A DNA stretch of 61,738 nucleotides from Kitasatospora sp. NBC_00315 (GTDB taxonomy: Bacteria; Actinomycetota; Actinomycetes; Streptomycetales; Streptomycetaceae), in the NCBI RefSeq assembly GCF_041435095.1, contig NZ_CP108026.1, forward strand, positions 1 through 61,738, written 5' to 3'. The position numbers were made by a program, and so were the translations under genes. Positions 24,761 to 33,575 of this stretch are shown piece by piece. How positions within the stretch are numbered: position 1 is the first letter of the stretch; each line of letters begins with the position of its first letter. The notes under the pieces were generated by a model that worked only from the letters and a program-made list of their open reading frames with translations, searched no databases and was not told the origin of the DNA.

Positions 24761-26242
24761 TCAGGCGGGCAGCGTGTAGCGGCCGCTGCCGAGGGCGGCG
24801 ATCCGGTCGGCGCGGTTGAGGATCGAGAGGTTGTTGCGGACGCTGGCCGCGCCGACCGTCTTGCCGCCGTCGGCGTTGACGGCGGCGAGGATCTCGTCGA
24901 AGTCGAGGGCGCCGGCGCCCTCGCTGTCGTCGCCGTCGGCGGCTTCGGCGGCCTCCTCCAGGGCGCGCATGATGCGCACCGCGATGGGAGCCTTGCCGCT
25001 GGTGGAGGCCTTCTGCTCGGCGGCGGCCTCCTCGACCAGTGCCTGCGTCTGCTCCTGGGCGGCGGCCACCAGCTCGGCCGGGCCGTCGCCGTCGCGGGTC
25101 AGGTAGGCGGGACCTGCCGCCTCGTGCGAGGTGACCTCCAGGTGGGCGGGCTCGCCCGGCCCGTACAGGTCGAGGATCAGCGGATCCAGGCCCTCGACCT
25201 CGTGCATGGAGCCGACGGGGAAGAACCGCATCATCGCGGTCGGCCGGTCGGAGCCGAGCAGGTAGGCCATGCCACCGGTGTTGCCGCGGGCGACCTTCGC
25301 CCCGGGCCGCACCGTGGCGAACCGGGAGCGCAGCACCGGCGGGCCGGTGCGCTTGGGGATCGGCACGATGTGCGTGCCGGGGGGCAGCAGGCCATCCGAC
25401 ACCAGCGACTGCATCATCGAGCTGGACCAGCGCAGCAGGATGGTGTCGCCCTCCTTGAGCATGCCGCGCAGGGTGTCGGAGCCGCCGAGCTCGTCCACGT
25501 GCGAGGCCTGCGCCGCGATCGAGATGCCGACCCCGACGGAGCGGCCGGTGCGGCCGAGCTCCTTGATCAGGGCGGCGATCTTGTCCCGGTACGGGGCGCC
25601 CTTCTCCAGCGCCCGGTTCGCCTCGTCGATCCGCACGCTCAGCAGCGGATCCGGACGGTTGATCAGGAAGCTGGAGCGGCCCATCGCGGCGTAGCGGCTC
25701 ATCCGCTCCTCCGCGACGCGCACCGCCGCCTGGAGCATGGCCAGCAGGCCCTCCTGGGTGGTGACCCGCCAGTCGACCTGGCCGGCGGCCTCCGGCACCG
25801 ACTGGCCGCCCTTGAGGTCGGCGAGCCAGGTGACGATCCCGGAGCGCTTCTCGGCGGCGAGGATCAGCTGCAGGGCGCGGGACTTGCCGGCGCCGGTGGT
25901 GCCGAACAGGGCGCCGCGCTGCGCGCCGGAGCCGGGGACGTACAGGCGGATCTGCGCGGGCTGGCCGTCGTGGTAGCGGCCGACGGTCAGCCAGCCCTGG
26001 TCGTCCATCACCAGGTCCTCGCCGCGGACCGGGTCCAGCTTGTCCAGCGGCGGGGCGGCGTAGACGGTGACCAGGGCGCGGGTCAGGCCGTCGGTCTCCA
26101 CCGCCATGCACGCGGTGTCCAGGATGTGCAGGTGGGAGGCGAGGGAGCGCAGGTCGTAGGTGAGGAGCTTGCCGGGCGGGACCTCCACCTCCAGCTCCAT
26201 CACGTCGACCTCGAAGCCTCCGGGGGCCGTGGGCAGGTTCAT
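24761..26242 (-). CDS. FtsK/SpoIIIE-type DNA translocase (TraB-like transfer motor)
   Basis: A 493 aa protein from the ATG at 26242. Walker A GTTGAGKS (residues 114-121), LADLKGGQ (about 140-147), Walker B LLSVRIDEANR (about 200-210) and the sensor-like IAAQASH are present. The C-terminal 70 residues form an acidic stretch and a winged-helix-like end (VNADGGKTVGAASVRNNLSIL). In Streptomyces a single TraB hexamer pumps double-stranded plasmid DNA into the recipient. This protein lacks the N-terminal membrane part, which appears in the gene immediately upstream; that gene's TGA overlaps this ATG. The two together likely make the transfer motor. Confidence 0.88.
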   Translation of the reverse strand: MNLPTAPGGFEVDVMELEVEVPPGKLLTYDLRSLASHLHILDTACMAVETDGLTRALVTVYAAPPLDKLDPVRGEDLVMDDQGWLTVGRYHDGQPAQIRLYVPGSGAQRGALFGTTGAGKSRALQLILAAEKRSGIVTWLADLKGGQSVPEAAGQVDWRVTTQEGLLAMLQAAVRVAEERMSRYAAMGRSSFLINRPDPLLSVRIDEANRALEKGAPYRDKIAALIKELGRTGRSVGVGISIAAQASHVDELGGSDTLRGMLKEGDTILLRWSSSMMQSLVSDGLLPPGTHIVPIPKRTGPPVLRSRFATVRPGAKVARGNTGGMAYLLGSDRPTAMMRFFPVGSMHEVEGLDPLILDLYGPGEPAHLEVTSHEAAGPAYLTRDGDGPAELVAAAQEQTQALVEEAAAEQKASTSGKAPIAVRIMRALEEAAEAADGDDSEGAGALDFDEILAAVNADGGKTVGAASVRNNLSILNRADRIAALGSGRYTLPA

Positions 26243-27060
26243 CAGGGGCGCAGCCTTTCTTCCATCTCGCCGGTCTTGGTGTTGCCGCGTCGGATCGCGA
26301 TGAGCTGGGAGTGGGGCATCGCGCCGGGGGCGATGGTCTTGTCCCAGCGGGTGAAGGGGTCCATCTCCGCCTCGGCCGCCTCGGCGCCCGTGCTCTGGGT
26401 GACGGTGAGCTGGCGGCGGCCGGCGCCGTGGCCGGGCACCGCCGTGATGGAGATCAGCTCCTCGGGGATGTTGGTGATCGCCGAGATCGCCGAGATCGGG
26501 ATGTCCGGCACCGGGCGCCCGCCGACGGCGACGATCTGCGCCCGCCACTCGGTGCGGCCCTCGACCACGGCGTACTCCAGGTAGGTGCCGGCCGCCGGGC
26601 ACTTGGGCTGCTGCGCCCACCGTGCCCAGTCGAGCGCCAGCTGCTCCTCCGGGGTGCCGGCCGTCAGGGTGACGGGGGCGTAGTCGGGGACGGCGGGGGT
26701 GGCGGCGCTGGGGCGCACCAGTTCGCGCGCGAGGCGGGAGGGGCGCTGCCACCAGGTCAGCCCGGCCCAGACGGCGACGGCCGCGCCCTCGCCCCAGTGC
26801 GCGCCGGGCACGATCCGGAAGGCGACCATCTCGCCGAGCAGGAACACCGACGGCGAGGCGTACAGGGCGCTGACCGCGCCGGGGGTGCTGCGCCGCCAGG
26901 GCCGCACGGAGACGGCGGCCGACAGGACGGTCGTGCCGAGGACGACCGGGGTGGCGAGGGGCAGGACGGCCGGGGTGAAGACGGCGGCGGTCAGGGCGGC
27001 GGCGCCGGCCACCGTCGCGGTGCGGCCCGCCCAGTGGCGGGCCCGGTCGGACTTCGACAC
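26242..27060 (-). CDS. Membrane partner of the transfer motor (TraB N-terminal-like)
   Basis: A 272 aa protein from the ATG at 27060. Hydrophobic segments at about residues 12-50 (TVAGAAALTAAVFTPAVLPL; VVLGTTVLSAAV), one near 65-80 (ALYASPSVFLLGEMVAF) and a shorter one near 92-104. The soluble C-terminal half is similar in style to the N-terminal linker of FtsK-like proteins (ISAITNIPEELISITAVPGHG). Because its stop overlaps the motor start, the pair looks like a TraB/FtsK motor split into membrane and ATPase subunits. Confidence 0.75.
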   Translation of the reverse strand: MSKSDRARHWAGRTATVAGAAALTAAVFTPAVLPLATPVVLGTTVLSAAVSVRPWRRSTPGAVSALYASPSVFLLGEMVAFRIVPGAHWGEGAAVAVWAGLTWWQRPSRLARELVRPSAATPAVPDYAPVTLTAGTPEEQLALDWARWAQQPKCPAAGTYLEYAVVEGRTEWRAQIVAVGGRPVPDIPISAISAITNIPEELISITAVPGHGAGRRQLTVTQSTGAEAAEAEMDPFTRWDKTIAPGAMPHSQLIAIRRGNTKTGEMEERLRP

Positions 27061-27076
27061 GGGGTGGTCTCCTCTC

Positions 27077-27196
27077 TCAGTGGGTCAGGTGGGCGTACAG
27101 CTCGCCGAGCAGCCACAGGGCGCCGGCGGCGATGACGAAGGCGGTCAGCAGCCGGGCGGGCAGGGGCGACGGCTCGGGGTCGTGCTCGGGGGCCAC
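27077..27196 (-). CDS. 39 aa single-helix membrane protein
   Basis: A short gene from the GTG at 27196 with a GGAAGGA ribosome site. It reads VAPEHDPEPSPLPARLL followed by TAFVIAAGALWLLGELYAHL, one transmembrane helix, and stops 16 bases before the membrane partner gene. Position and ribosome site support it. Confidence 0.6.
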   Translation of the reverse strand: MAPEHDPEPSPLPARLLTAFVIAAGALWLLGELYAHLTH

Positions 27197-27225
27197 GGGG
27201 TGGTCCTTCCGGGTGCGGGTGCGGC

Positions 27226-27259
27226 GCTGCCCGGCACCGCGGGTGCGGTGCCGGGCAGC
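27226..27259 (-). terminator. Perfect 15-base-stem hairpin
   Basis: GCTGCCCGGCACCGC and its complement separated by GGGT, between the genes at 27280 and 27077. It may be an attenuator or an mRNA stabiliser, since the cluster continues. Confidence 0.65.
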
Positions 27260-27279
27260 GGGCGGGGGCCGGGGGTGGG

Positions 27280-27708
27280 TCAGCGGTTGGCGTAGAAGCC
27301 GCGGTCGGCGGGCTCGACGGGCATGGCCTGGAAGGCTTCAGCGACGTCGCCGTAATCGGCCTGGTGGGCGTCGGACGCCTCGTCGAACAGGCTCGACATC
27401 TCCTCGCACTCGTTCGCCATGGTGGTGGCGTTGGCGAGGGCGCCGCGCATGATGTCGGCGGCCTGGTGGTGCTCGGCGACGGTGTCGGCGTCGACGTTCA
27501 TCCCGGCGGCCATCTCGGCGAGCCGGTCGACGCTGGCGGCGACCTCGCCGACGTACTCGAAGGTGGAGCGGGCGAGGTCGGCCATGTGGCGCAGGGCCAG
27601 GCCGGCCTTGGCGAGGCGGGCGATCAGGATGCCGTAGCGGACGCCGTCGGAGACCACCTCGATGGCGGCTCCGACGGCCTGGCGGGCGGCGGGAAGCAGA
27701 TCGGACAC
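27280..27708 (-). CDS. Helical protein, possible transfer accessory
   Basis: A 142 aa protein. Entirely alpha-helical in look with Ala/Met/Glu-rich heptads (LAKAGLALRHMADLARSTFEYVGEVAASVDRLAEMAAGM). No motif. It starts three bases after the stop of the large basic protein gene, so the two are probably co-translated and may act together. Confidence 0.7.
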   Translation of the reverse strand: MSDLLPAARQAVGAAIEVVSDGVRYGILIARLAKAGLALRHMADLARSTFEYVGEVAASVDRLAEMAAGMNVDADTVAEHHQAADIMRGALANATTMANECEEMSSLFDEASDAHQADYGDVAEAFQAMPVEPADRGFYANR

Positions 27709-27711
27709 GCG

Positions 27712-29925
27712 CTACTCCTTGTGGTAGTCGGTCTCGGCCGGGGCGGCGTAGCCGTGGTCGCGGGTCTTGTCGGCCGGGCGCTGGTGGATGGCGGAGGCGT
27801 TGTCGGCGGCGGTCTTGATGGCCTCGGACGCGGCCGGGAGGGCGGCGGCCAGGGCCTCGGCCTCGCTCTTGACGCGGCCGGCCTTCTCCAGCAGCCGGTC
27901 GACGTAGCCGAGCAGGCGGCCGGGGATCTTCAGCTGCATCACCTGGGCCTTGAGGCTCTCCAGGTGGTGTTCCAGGTCCTCGCAGGCGGAGGCGGCCTCC
28001 CTGGCGTCGTCGACGCGGTCGAGGATCTCCTCGGCGGCGTCGTTGTCGGCCTCCAGCAGGTCGTAGATGGTCAGCTCGGAGTCGGCTGACGGGGCGTGGA
28101 CATCGCTCATGTGGTTCCTCGTGGGGGTGGGGGAGCCTGTCCCGGTGGCCAGGGCGGGCCTGGCCACCGGGGCGGCGACGGACGGGGCGGGCGGCGGCGA
28201 GGCCTTGGGCGGGCGGATGACCTCCAGCTTCACGTTCACTTCGTGGACCATTCCGGGCGGCGGGGCAGGCCTGCCCCGGCCGGCCGATGGCCCGGTGCCG
28301 GACGACGTCGACGACGTGGAGCCCGTGGCGGAGGTGCGGGCGTTGGTGCGCTCCCAGCGGGCCCGCGTCCCGGCCTTCGCCGACGACGCTCCCGCCGAGG
28401 ACGGGCCGGATCCGCCCGCCCCGGCCGGGCGCTTCGCCCGGCCCTTGGGCCGGGCGGCCTTGGCCTTCGCCTTGGCCCTTGCCCAGAAACCCGCCGCTCC
28501 GGCAGCCGCCCCCGTGGCCGTGCCGGCGGCGGCCTTGCCGGCCGCCGTACCCGCTGCGGCGGCCCCGGCCGCACCGGCGGCCTTCGCCCTGGCGGCCTTC
28601 TTCGCCTTCGCGGTGGCGGCCTTCGCAGTCGAGCCGGACGTCTTGCCCTTGGTGGGCGGCTTCACCCCCGGCTTGACCGTGCCGGCCGCCGCCGCCATCT
28701 TCGGCGCCCCGGAGGACGTGCCCGCCGACGGCTTCTTCTTCCCCTTCTTCTTGGGCTTGCGCTTCTTCGGCGCCCGCCAGACCGGCACGTGGTTCTTGCG
28801 GCGCTTGTCCAGGCGCCGCTGCGCCTCCTCACCGATCGCCGCACCCAGCGTCGTACGCCGGGCCGGGTCCGCCCCGGGCTTGTCCTTCTTCCCGGCACCG
28901 GGGGCCGTGGAGGACGAACCGCCGGCAGCACCGGCACCCTTCTTCGCCCCCGGTCCGGCCGGGCCCTTCGCCCCGGCCGACCCGCCGGACGTCCCGGCAC
29001 CCGCGCCCTTCTTCCCGGCACCGGCCGCCGGACCGGACGAGCCGCCCGCCGGCTTCTTCTCCGGCGTCGTGCTGCTGCTCCCCCCGCCCGTGGAGGCGGG
29101 ATCCTTCCTCTTGTCCCTGTCCTTCCTCTCCTTCTCCTGCTCCTTGTCCTTCCTGGCCCTGTCCTGCTCCTTGTCCCTCTTGAAGCGGTCCGCCAGGGCG
29201 CGGTCGCCCGACCGGCCGGCCCGCGTGGACAGGCTGGCGTCCGGGCGCTGCGCCCCGCCGCCGCGACGCTCGGTCCGGCTGTCGGTCTTGGACTGCGCAC
29301 CGGGCCGGTCCGTGCCCTTGCCGCCCGCGGCCGGGCCGGAGCGGAAGGACGCGGGCACCGATCCGCCGGAGCCGCGCCCGGCCTGGCCGCTCGTCCCGCC
29401 GCCGCGACCGGTGGGCCCGGCGGTGTTCTGGCGCTGGCGGGCCTGCTGGCCCCACTCGGGCCCGGACTGGACCCGGCCGCCGGCGCCCGGGGCGGGCTTG
29501 GCGTCCTTCGCCTTGTCCCGGATCGCCTTCAGGTGCTCGGCGCGGGCGGCGATCCAGGAGACGATGCCGGCGCTTCCGCGCACGGCCGCCAGCGAGATCG
29601 CGGACAGCGTCAGCATGCCGAGCGCGACCGCGTCGCGCACCGGCGCCGCACCGCCCGCCGGCCCCGGCGCGGGGAGCGCCGGGGCGCCGGACGAGCCGGA
29701 GCCCGGCACCACCACGGCCCCGGAAGCGGCGGCGGGCAGGGCCACCGGCAGCACGGCCGGGGCGGCCGGGCGGCGGTGGCGCAGCTGCGGGAAGGCGGCC
29801 GGCGCCGGGGTGTTGGGGGCCGGGATCGGGGTCGGCGCGGGGGTGTCGGGGGCCTGGCCGATGGGCGGGCGCAGGCCGATTCGGGGGTGCAGGGTGACCA
29901 CGTTTCCGTCGTCGTCGCCGCTCAA
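27712..29925 (-). CDS. Large Ala/Lys-rich histone-H1-like protein
   Basis: A 737 aa protein from the TTG at 29925 with GAGGAGGG upstream. The N-terminal third is Pro/Ala-rich with one hydrophobic stretch (VRDAVALGMLTLSAISLAAV). The middle (residues ~150-560) is extremely basic and low in complexity: charged RKDKEQEKERKDRDKRKD, then APKKRKPKKKGKKKPS, then AKKAARAKAAGAAGAAAAG. These resemble eukaryotic H1 tails and bacterial Lys-rich nucleoid proteins. The C-terminal 120 residues are acidic and coiled-coil-like (SELTIYDLLEADNDAAEEIL). It probably coats or condenses DNA, perhaps during transfer. The complementary strand is also open (28067-29956), but its product is compositionally odd, so the minus strand is preferred. 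Confidence 0.7.
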   Translation of the reverse strand: MSGDDDGNVVTLHPRIGLRPPIGQAPDTPAPTPIPAPNTPAPAAFPQLRHRRPAAPAVLPVALPAAASGAVVVPGSGSSGAPALPAPGPAGGAAPVRDAVALGMLTLSAISLAAVRGSAGIVSWIAARAEHLKAIRDKAKDAKPAPGAGGRVQSGPEWGQQARQRQNTAGPTGRGGGTSGQAGRGSGGSVPASFRSGPAAGGKGTDRPGAQSKTDSRTERRGGGAQRPDASLSTRAGRSGDRALADRFKRDKEQDRARKDKEQEKERKDRDKRKDPASTGGGSSSTTPEKKPAGGSSGPAAGAGKKGAGAGTSGGSAGAKGPAGPGAKKGAGAAGGSSSTAPGAGKKDKPGADPARRTTLGAAIGEEAQRRLDKRRKNHVPVWRAPKKRKPKKKGKKKPSAGTSSGAPKMAAAAGTVKPGVKPPTKGKTSGSTAKAATAKAKKAARAKAAGAAGAAAAGTAAGKAAAGTATGAAAGAAGFWARAKAKAKAARPKGRAKRPAGAGGSGPSSAGASSAKAGTRARWERTNARTSATGSTSSTSSGTGPSAGRGRPAPPPGMVHEVNVKLEVIRPPKASPPPAPSVAAPVARPALATGTGSPTPTRNHMSDVHAPSADSELTIYDLLEADNDAAEEILDRVDDAREAASACEDLEHHLESLKAQVMQLKIPGRLLGYVDRLLEKAGRVKSEAEALAAALPAASEAIKTAADNASAIHQRPADKTRDHGYAAPAETDYHKE

Positions 29926-29973
29926 CTCGCCCTCCTCTCGTGTTGACAGTCAGTGATGGGTCTGGGAGCCTCG

Positions 29974-29994
29974 CGCGCGCGTGTCACGCGCGCG
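29974..29994. repeat. Alternating CG palindrome
   Basis: CGCGCGCGTG-T-CACGCGCGCG, a perfect 21 bp palindrome of alternating purine/pyrimidine, in the promoter region of the H1-like gene. It could be an operator or an easily extruded structure. Confidence 0.6.
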
Positions 29995-30057
29995 CCTTGG
30001 GGCCCCGTGATGTGCTTGCGGAGCCGGTGATGATGATGATTTCGGGGCCCGGCCTGC

Positions 30058-30294
30058 TCACCCTCCGTGCTGGTTGCACCAGGCGCTGAGGTTCTGCGCG
30101 AGGGAGTACCAGGCGCTGTCGTCGCCGTTCTTCTCGGCGGCGCGGGCGATCGCCTTGGCCTGGTCGACGAGCGTCTGGGCGAGCTGGCGGTTGCTCGTCG
30201 CGGCTTCCTGGCGGTCGGCGTAGAACTTGGTGAGGTTGGCCATCCGCTTGGCGGCCGCCTCCCGGGCGGCCTTGTCCGGGACGCGGGCGGTCAC
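30058..30294 (-). CDS. Small helical protein
   Basis: A 78 aa protein whose GTG at 30294 overlaps the stop of the upstream gene. It is charged and helical (AREAAAKRMANLTKFYADRQE), ends NQHGG and has no motif. Probably works with the preceding gene product. Confidence 0.65.
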   Translation of the reverse strand: MTARVPDKAAREAAAKRMANLTKFYADRQEAATSNRQLAQTLVDQAKAIARAAEKNGDDSAWYSLAQNLSAWCNQHGG

Positions 30295-30830
30295 TGGCCG
30301 GTGCCCGTCTTGAACATGTCGAAGACCGGCGGGTGGGCGGGCTGCGCGGGCACGGCCGGCGGCCCGCCCTGCTCGCCCTGCCCGGCCGCGCCGTTCTGCC
30401 CGGCGTGCTCGACCATCCGGCGGACCAGGTCGTTGACGTTGCCCGCCGAGCGGGCCACCGCCGCGCCCTGGCCGGCCTTCTCCAGGGCCTTGGTCTCGGC
30501 CTTCTCCGCGCGGCGCTTGGGCAGCTCGACGTAGACGGCGTGGTGGGTGGCGCGCAGCTTGGCGGACAGGGTGATGATGGCCTGGGCGTGGCCCTCCATC
30601 TGGTGGAGCAGGCGGGCGGTCTTCCAGGCGTGGTAGCCGGCCTGGAGGCCGTTGTCGCCGGCGGGCGGGTTGAACTTCAGCTCCCCGGCGAGGTCGTTGG
30701 CCAGGGCGCGGAAGTCGTCGCGGTGGTCGCGGAAGATGCCCTTGATCTGGTCGGTGTACATCTCCATGCCGCCGGGGGCACGGAGCTGGTCGGCCTTCCA
30801 GCCGTACTCGGTGTCGTCGTCGTGGGCCAC
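30291..30830 (-). CDS. Hypothetical helical protein
   Basis: A 179 aa protein from the GTG at 30830 (VAHDDDTEYGWKADQLRAPG). The central helices (FRALANDLAGELKFNPPAGD; GYHAWKTARLLHQMEGHAQA) look like a conserved actinobacterial plasmid family that I cannot name. The C-terminus is Pro/Gln/Gly-rich. Followed by the 78 aa protein with a four-base overlap. Confidence 0.7.
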   Translation of the reverse strand: MAHDDDTEYGWKADQLRAPGGMEMYTDQIKGIFRDHRDDFRALANDLAGELKFNPPAGDNGLQAGYHAWKTARLLHQMEGHAQAIITLSAKLRATHHAVYVELPKRRAEKAETKALEKAGQGAAVARSAGNVNDLVRRMVEHAGQNGAAGQGEQGGPPAVPAQPAHPPVFDMFKTGTGQ

Positions 30831-31064
30831 GGTGGCCGTCCTCTCACGCTGGGGGAAGGTTGGTCGACCCGGGCTCCGGCCGGATGCACGGGTCATAGGG
30901 TGGTGCTCGGTGCCGTCGGCACCTTCGGCGGTCACCAGGGCGCTTTCCTCGCCCTGGTGGCCACCGGAGAGACCGACAGCCGTTCTGGTTGCTCTCTGTG
31001 ACAGCCCGTCGGGGCCGGGCCGCGCCCCGCGCACCTCATGGGGGCGGCGAGGGCGGGCCCGGTT

Positions 31065-33152
31065 TCAGCCGGTCTGCTCGTAGCGCTCGCGGGCGCTCTC
31101 AAGGCGGCGCCAGGCGGTGGCCTGGCTCTTGCCGGTGACCCGGATCGCGTCGTCGAGCGAAACCTTGTCGGCGCCCTGGCGGCGGATCATGAGAGCGTGC
31201 AGTGAGGTGATCTCGGCCTCGATCGCAGCGTCGCCGCCGCCGGGGCGCTTGCGGGTTTCACCACCGCGCCGCACCAGCGCCGACCCGGCTCCGTTCTCAC
31301 GGCCGCTCTCACGGTGCGAGCTGGCGTTATCACCGGCGTCCGGGCCGCTCTCAACGAGTCTCATCGGACGGCCGCTCTCACCCGCGCCGCTTTCACGCGG
31401 GTCGGTTTCGTAGACGCTCAGCTCTCGCGCGTCGAACGGGTCGTCCGGTGAGAGCGGTGAAACCATGCCGGGGTGATCGGTGAAACCGGCTGCAGTCATC
31501 GCGGCACTTTCACCGGCCGATGCGACCGGACCGTTCTCACCGCCGCCGTTCTCATCGGCTTCCGTGGTGTCCGTGATCTTGTGGAGGCGCCACATCACCC
31601 ACGGGGCGATGGCGGCGACGCCCACGATCAGCCACCACAGAGCGTCACCCTTGTCCGGGCCACTCTTGACCACACCGACCAGGCCGGCCGCCGCCAGGTG
31701 GTAGACGGCGTTCGCCGCGACCATCAGCACGATGGCACCGAGGACGTCCTTGTGACGGCGGAACGCCTGGACCACGTAGACGTCGATCGCCAGCGGCAAC
31801 GCCCACGCCACCAACGACGGCCAGCCGGCCAGCCTCGCCAGAGCGAACTCACCCGAAGCGGTCAGGGTGACCGCCGCCGCCAGCGCGACCTTCGGCCCCC
31901 ACCGGTCGGTGAAGTCCTCCCGCTTGCGCTGCTTGGCGATCAGCGCCTCGGCCTCCTCGGCCGCCGCCCGGCACACCTCCAGCCGGGCCTGCTCCGCGGC
32001 GTGCTGGCGGGCACCGTCGGCCAGCACCTCACGCACCCGCTGCTCGGCCTTCCCGATCACCGACCGGGCGTCGGCCTCGGCGCCGGCCAGGCGCTGCTTG
32101 GCCGCCTGCTCCGCCGTCGCCAGCACCCCGGCCGCCTGCGCCTCGGCCCGCGCCTGCACCTCCGCGACCGCCTCCTCGGCCTGCTCCCGCGCATCGACCA
32201 ACACCTGGTCCGCCTGCGCCCGACGCTGCTCCGCCTGCGCCTCGGCATCGGCGACCAGGTCCTCGCCCTTGTCGCGCGCCGCGTCCAGCACCCGCGCCGC
32301 GCTCTCCTCGGCCGCCTCGACCTCACCGCGGGCCTTCTCCCGCAGCTCGGCCGCCTCGGCCTGCGCCTCGCTGCGCATCCGGGCCGCATCCTCGCGCCGC
32401 TGCGCCGCGTCGGCCTCGGCGACGGCCACCAGGTGCTCGGCGCGCTCCTTCGCCTCGGCGACCAGGTGCTCGGCGTGCTCGGCGACCTGCTCGGCCTCCG
32501 TGCGCGCCTGCTCCGTGACCTGCTCAGCGTCGGCGATGATCTGCTGCGCCCGCTCGCGGCCGGCGGCCACGATGCGGTCGTACTCGGCCTCTGCCTCGGA
32601 CTGCAGCTTCTCGGCGGCCTGGCGCCGGCGGGCCACGGTCTGCTCGGCGGCGGCGAGGTCGCCGTCGGCGATGGCGCGGACCCGGGCCACCGTGTCCTCG
32701 GCGGCCTCGATCTGCTGGTCGGTCAGCTTCTTGAGCCGGGCGACCGTCTGCTCGGCGGCGGTGCGCTGCCGGACGGCGTCGGCCAGCTCGTCGCGGGCGG
32801 CCGCCAGCTGGTCCTCCAGCTCGACGGCCCTGGTCTGCGCCTGCTCCTCGGCCTGCGCCAGGACGGTGCCGGCCTCGGTGCGGATCTGCTCGGCGCGCTC
32901 CTCGGCGTCGGCGACCGCCTGGCGGGCCTGGGCGAGCAGCTGGTCGGCGTCGGCCTGGGCTGCGGTGCGCAGCTGGTCGGCGTCGGCGCGGGCGCTCTCC
33001 AGCAGGGTGTCGACCGCGTCCTGGTCGACGGCCGGGGCGTCGGGCTCGCGGGGGGTGGGCACGGTGTCGGCCGCCGGGGCGGTGGTGGGCTTCGTCGGGG
33101 TGGCGGGCTTGGCCGCGGGGCGGCGGGCGGGGGTGCGGGTGCGGGCAGCCAC
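31065..33152 (-). CDS. DUF2637-type membrane protein with giant coiled coil and C-terminal HTH
   Basis: A 695 aa protein from the GTG at 33152 (GAGGAGGAG upstream). Residues ~45-410 are an uninterrupted coiled coil rich in Ala/Glu/Arg/Gln with repeated ARA.AEQ units. Residues ~425-525 hold about four membrane helices (KVALAAAVTLTASGEFALAR; SLVAWALPLAIDVYVVQAF; GAIVLMVAANAVYHLAAAG; LWWLIVGVAAIAPWVMW), the layout of DUF2637/SpdB2-type proteins linked to Streptomyces plasmid spread. A linker with ESG repeats follows, then a helix-turn-helix-like end (VSLDDAIRVTGKSQATAWRR). The linker DNA is repetitive (31291-31556). It may anchor the plasmid or transfer motor to the membrane. Confidence 0.8.
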   Translation of the reverse strand: MAARTRTPARRPAAKPATPTKPTTAPAADTVPTPREPDAPAVDQDAVDTLLESARADADQLRTAAQADADQLLAQARQAVADAEERAEQIRTEAGTVLAQAEEQAQTRAVELEDQLAAARDELADAVRQRTAAEQTVARLKKLTDQQIEAAEDTVARVRAIADGDLAAAEQTVARRRQAAEKLQSEAEAEYDRIVAAGRERAQQIIADAEQVTEQARTEAEQVAEHAEHLVAEAKERAEHLVAVAEADAAQRREDAARMRSEAQAEAAELREKARGEVEAAEESAARVLDAARDKGEDLVADAEAQAEQRRAQADQVLVDAREQAEEAVAEVQARAEAQAAGVLATAEQAAKQRLAGAEADARSVIGKAEQRVREVLADGARQHAAEQARLEVCRAAAEEAEALIAKQRKREDFTDRWGPKVALAAAVTLTASGEFALARLAGWPSLVAWALPLAIDVYVVQAFRRHKDVLGAIVLMVAANAVYHLAAAGLVGVVKSGPDKGDALWWLIVGVAAIAPWVMWRLHKITDTTEADENGGGENGPVASAGESAAMTAAGFTDHPGMVSPLSPDDPFDARELSVYETDPRESGAGESGRPMRLVESGPDAGDNASSHRESGRENGAGSALVRRGGETRKRPGGGDAAIEAEITSLHALMIRRQGADKVSLDDAIRVTGKSQATAWRRLESARERYEQTG
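31291..31556 (-). repeat. In-gene 10 bp repeats in the DUF2637 linker
   Basis: About ten copies of GTGARARCGG on the minus strand (plus strand CCGYTYTCAC at 31291, 31303, 31345, 31372, 31387, 31531 and 31547). A few are inverted, such as GTGAGAGCGG on the plus strand at 31448. They encode Arg/Gly/Val-Glu-Ser/Asn-Gly units. Variable spacing rules out a simple coding repeat. Confidence 0.65.
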
Positions 33153-33192
33153 AGCGGGCTCCTCCTCTATATGGGTGCGCGGGGAACGCGGG

Positions 33193-33450
33193 TCAGCGGC
33201 GGTGCAGCCAGCCGACGCGGGTGGCGTCGCCGTCCGTGTCGATGACCTGCTGGACGTAGTCGACGACCTCCTGGCCGCGGGCGTCGCGGCCCCGGCCGGT
33301 CAGCGCGGCGGCGAGGGTGCCGGTGCGAAACGTGGCGGCGGCCTCCCGGTCGCCGGTGGCGGCCTGCGCCTTGATGTCGCGGGTGAACTCGCGCTGGCCC
33401 GTGAGCTCGATGACGGTGTCGGTGACGGCGCTGCGCAGACGCTCGAACAT
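33193..33450 (-). CDS. Small hypothetical protein
   Basis: An 85 aa protein from the ATG at 33450 (MFERLRSAVTDTVIELTGQR). Mixed helical/charged, no cysteines. It lies just upstream of the coiled-coil gene, whose start is 40 bases on. Confidence 0.6.
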   Translation of the reverse strand: MFERLRSAVTDTVIELTGQREFTRDIKAQAATGDREAAATFRTGTLAAALTGRGRDARGQEVVDYVQQVIDTDGDATRVGWLHRR

Positions 33451-33492
33451 GAGCGGCTCCCTTCTGGTCGGTCCCGCCGGGTCCGGCGGTGG

Positions 33493-33572
33493 GGTGCGTC
33501 GGGCACCTTCGAACACCGCCGCCCCGCGCCCGGTGAAGCTGGGCGGGGGCGGCGGCGAACGACAGCAACCGA
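33493..33572 (-). repeat. 80 bp spacer repeat, copy 1
   Basis: Shares GAACACCGCCG and GCGAACGACAGCAACCGA with 33830-33913 and contains a GC hairpin (CGCCGCCCCGC against GCGGGGGCGGCG). It sits directly after the stop of the gene at 33576. Confidence 0.7.
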
Positions 33573-33575
33573 GGT

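Noticed and set aside
28067..29956. Long plus-strand ORF opposite the H1-like gene
   Set aside because: The Phe/Pro/Ala-rich product is the mirror of a Lys/Ala-rich gene. The minus strand has a good ribosome site, fits the operon direction and ends in a sensible coiled coil.
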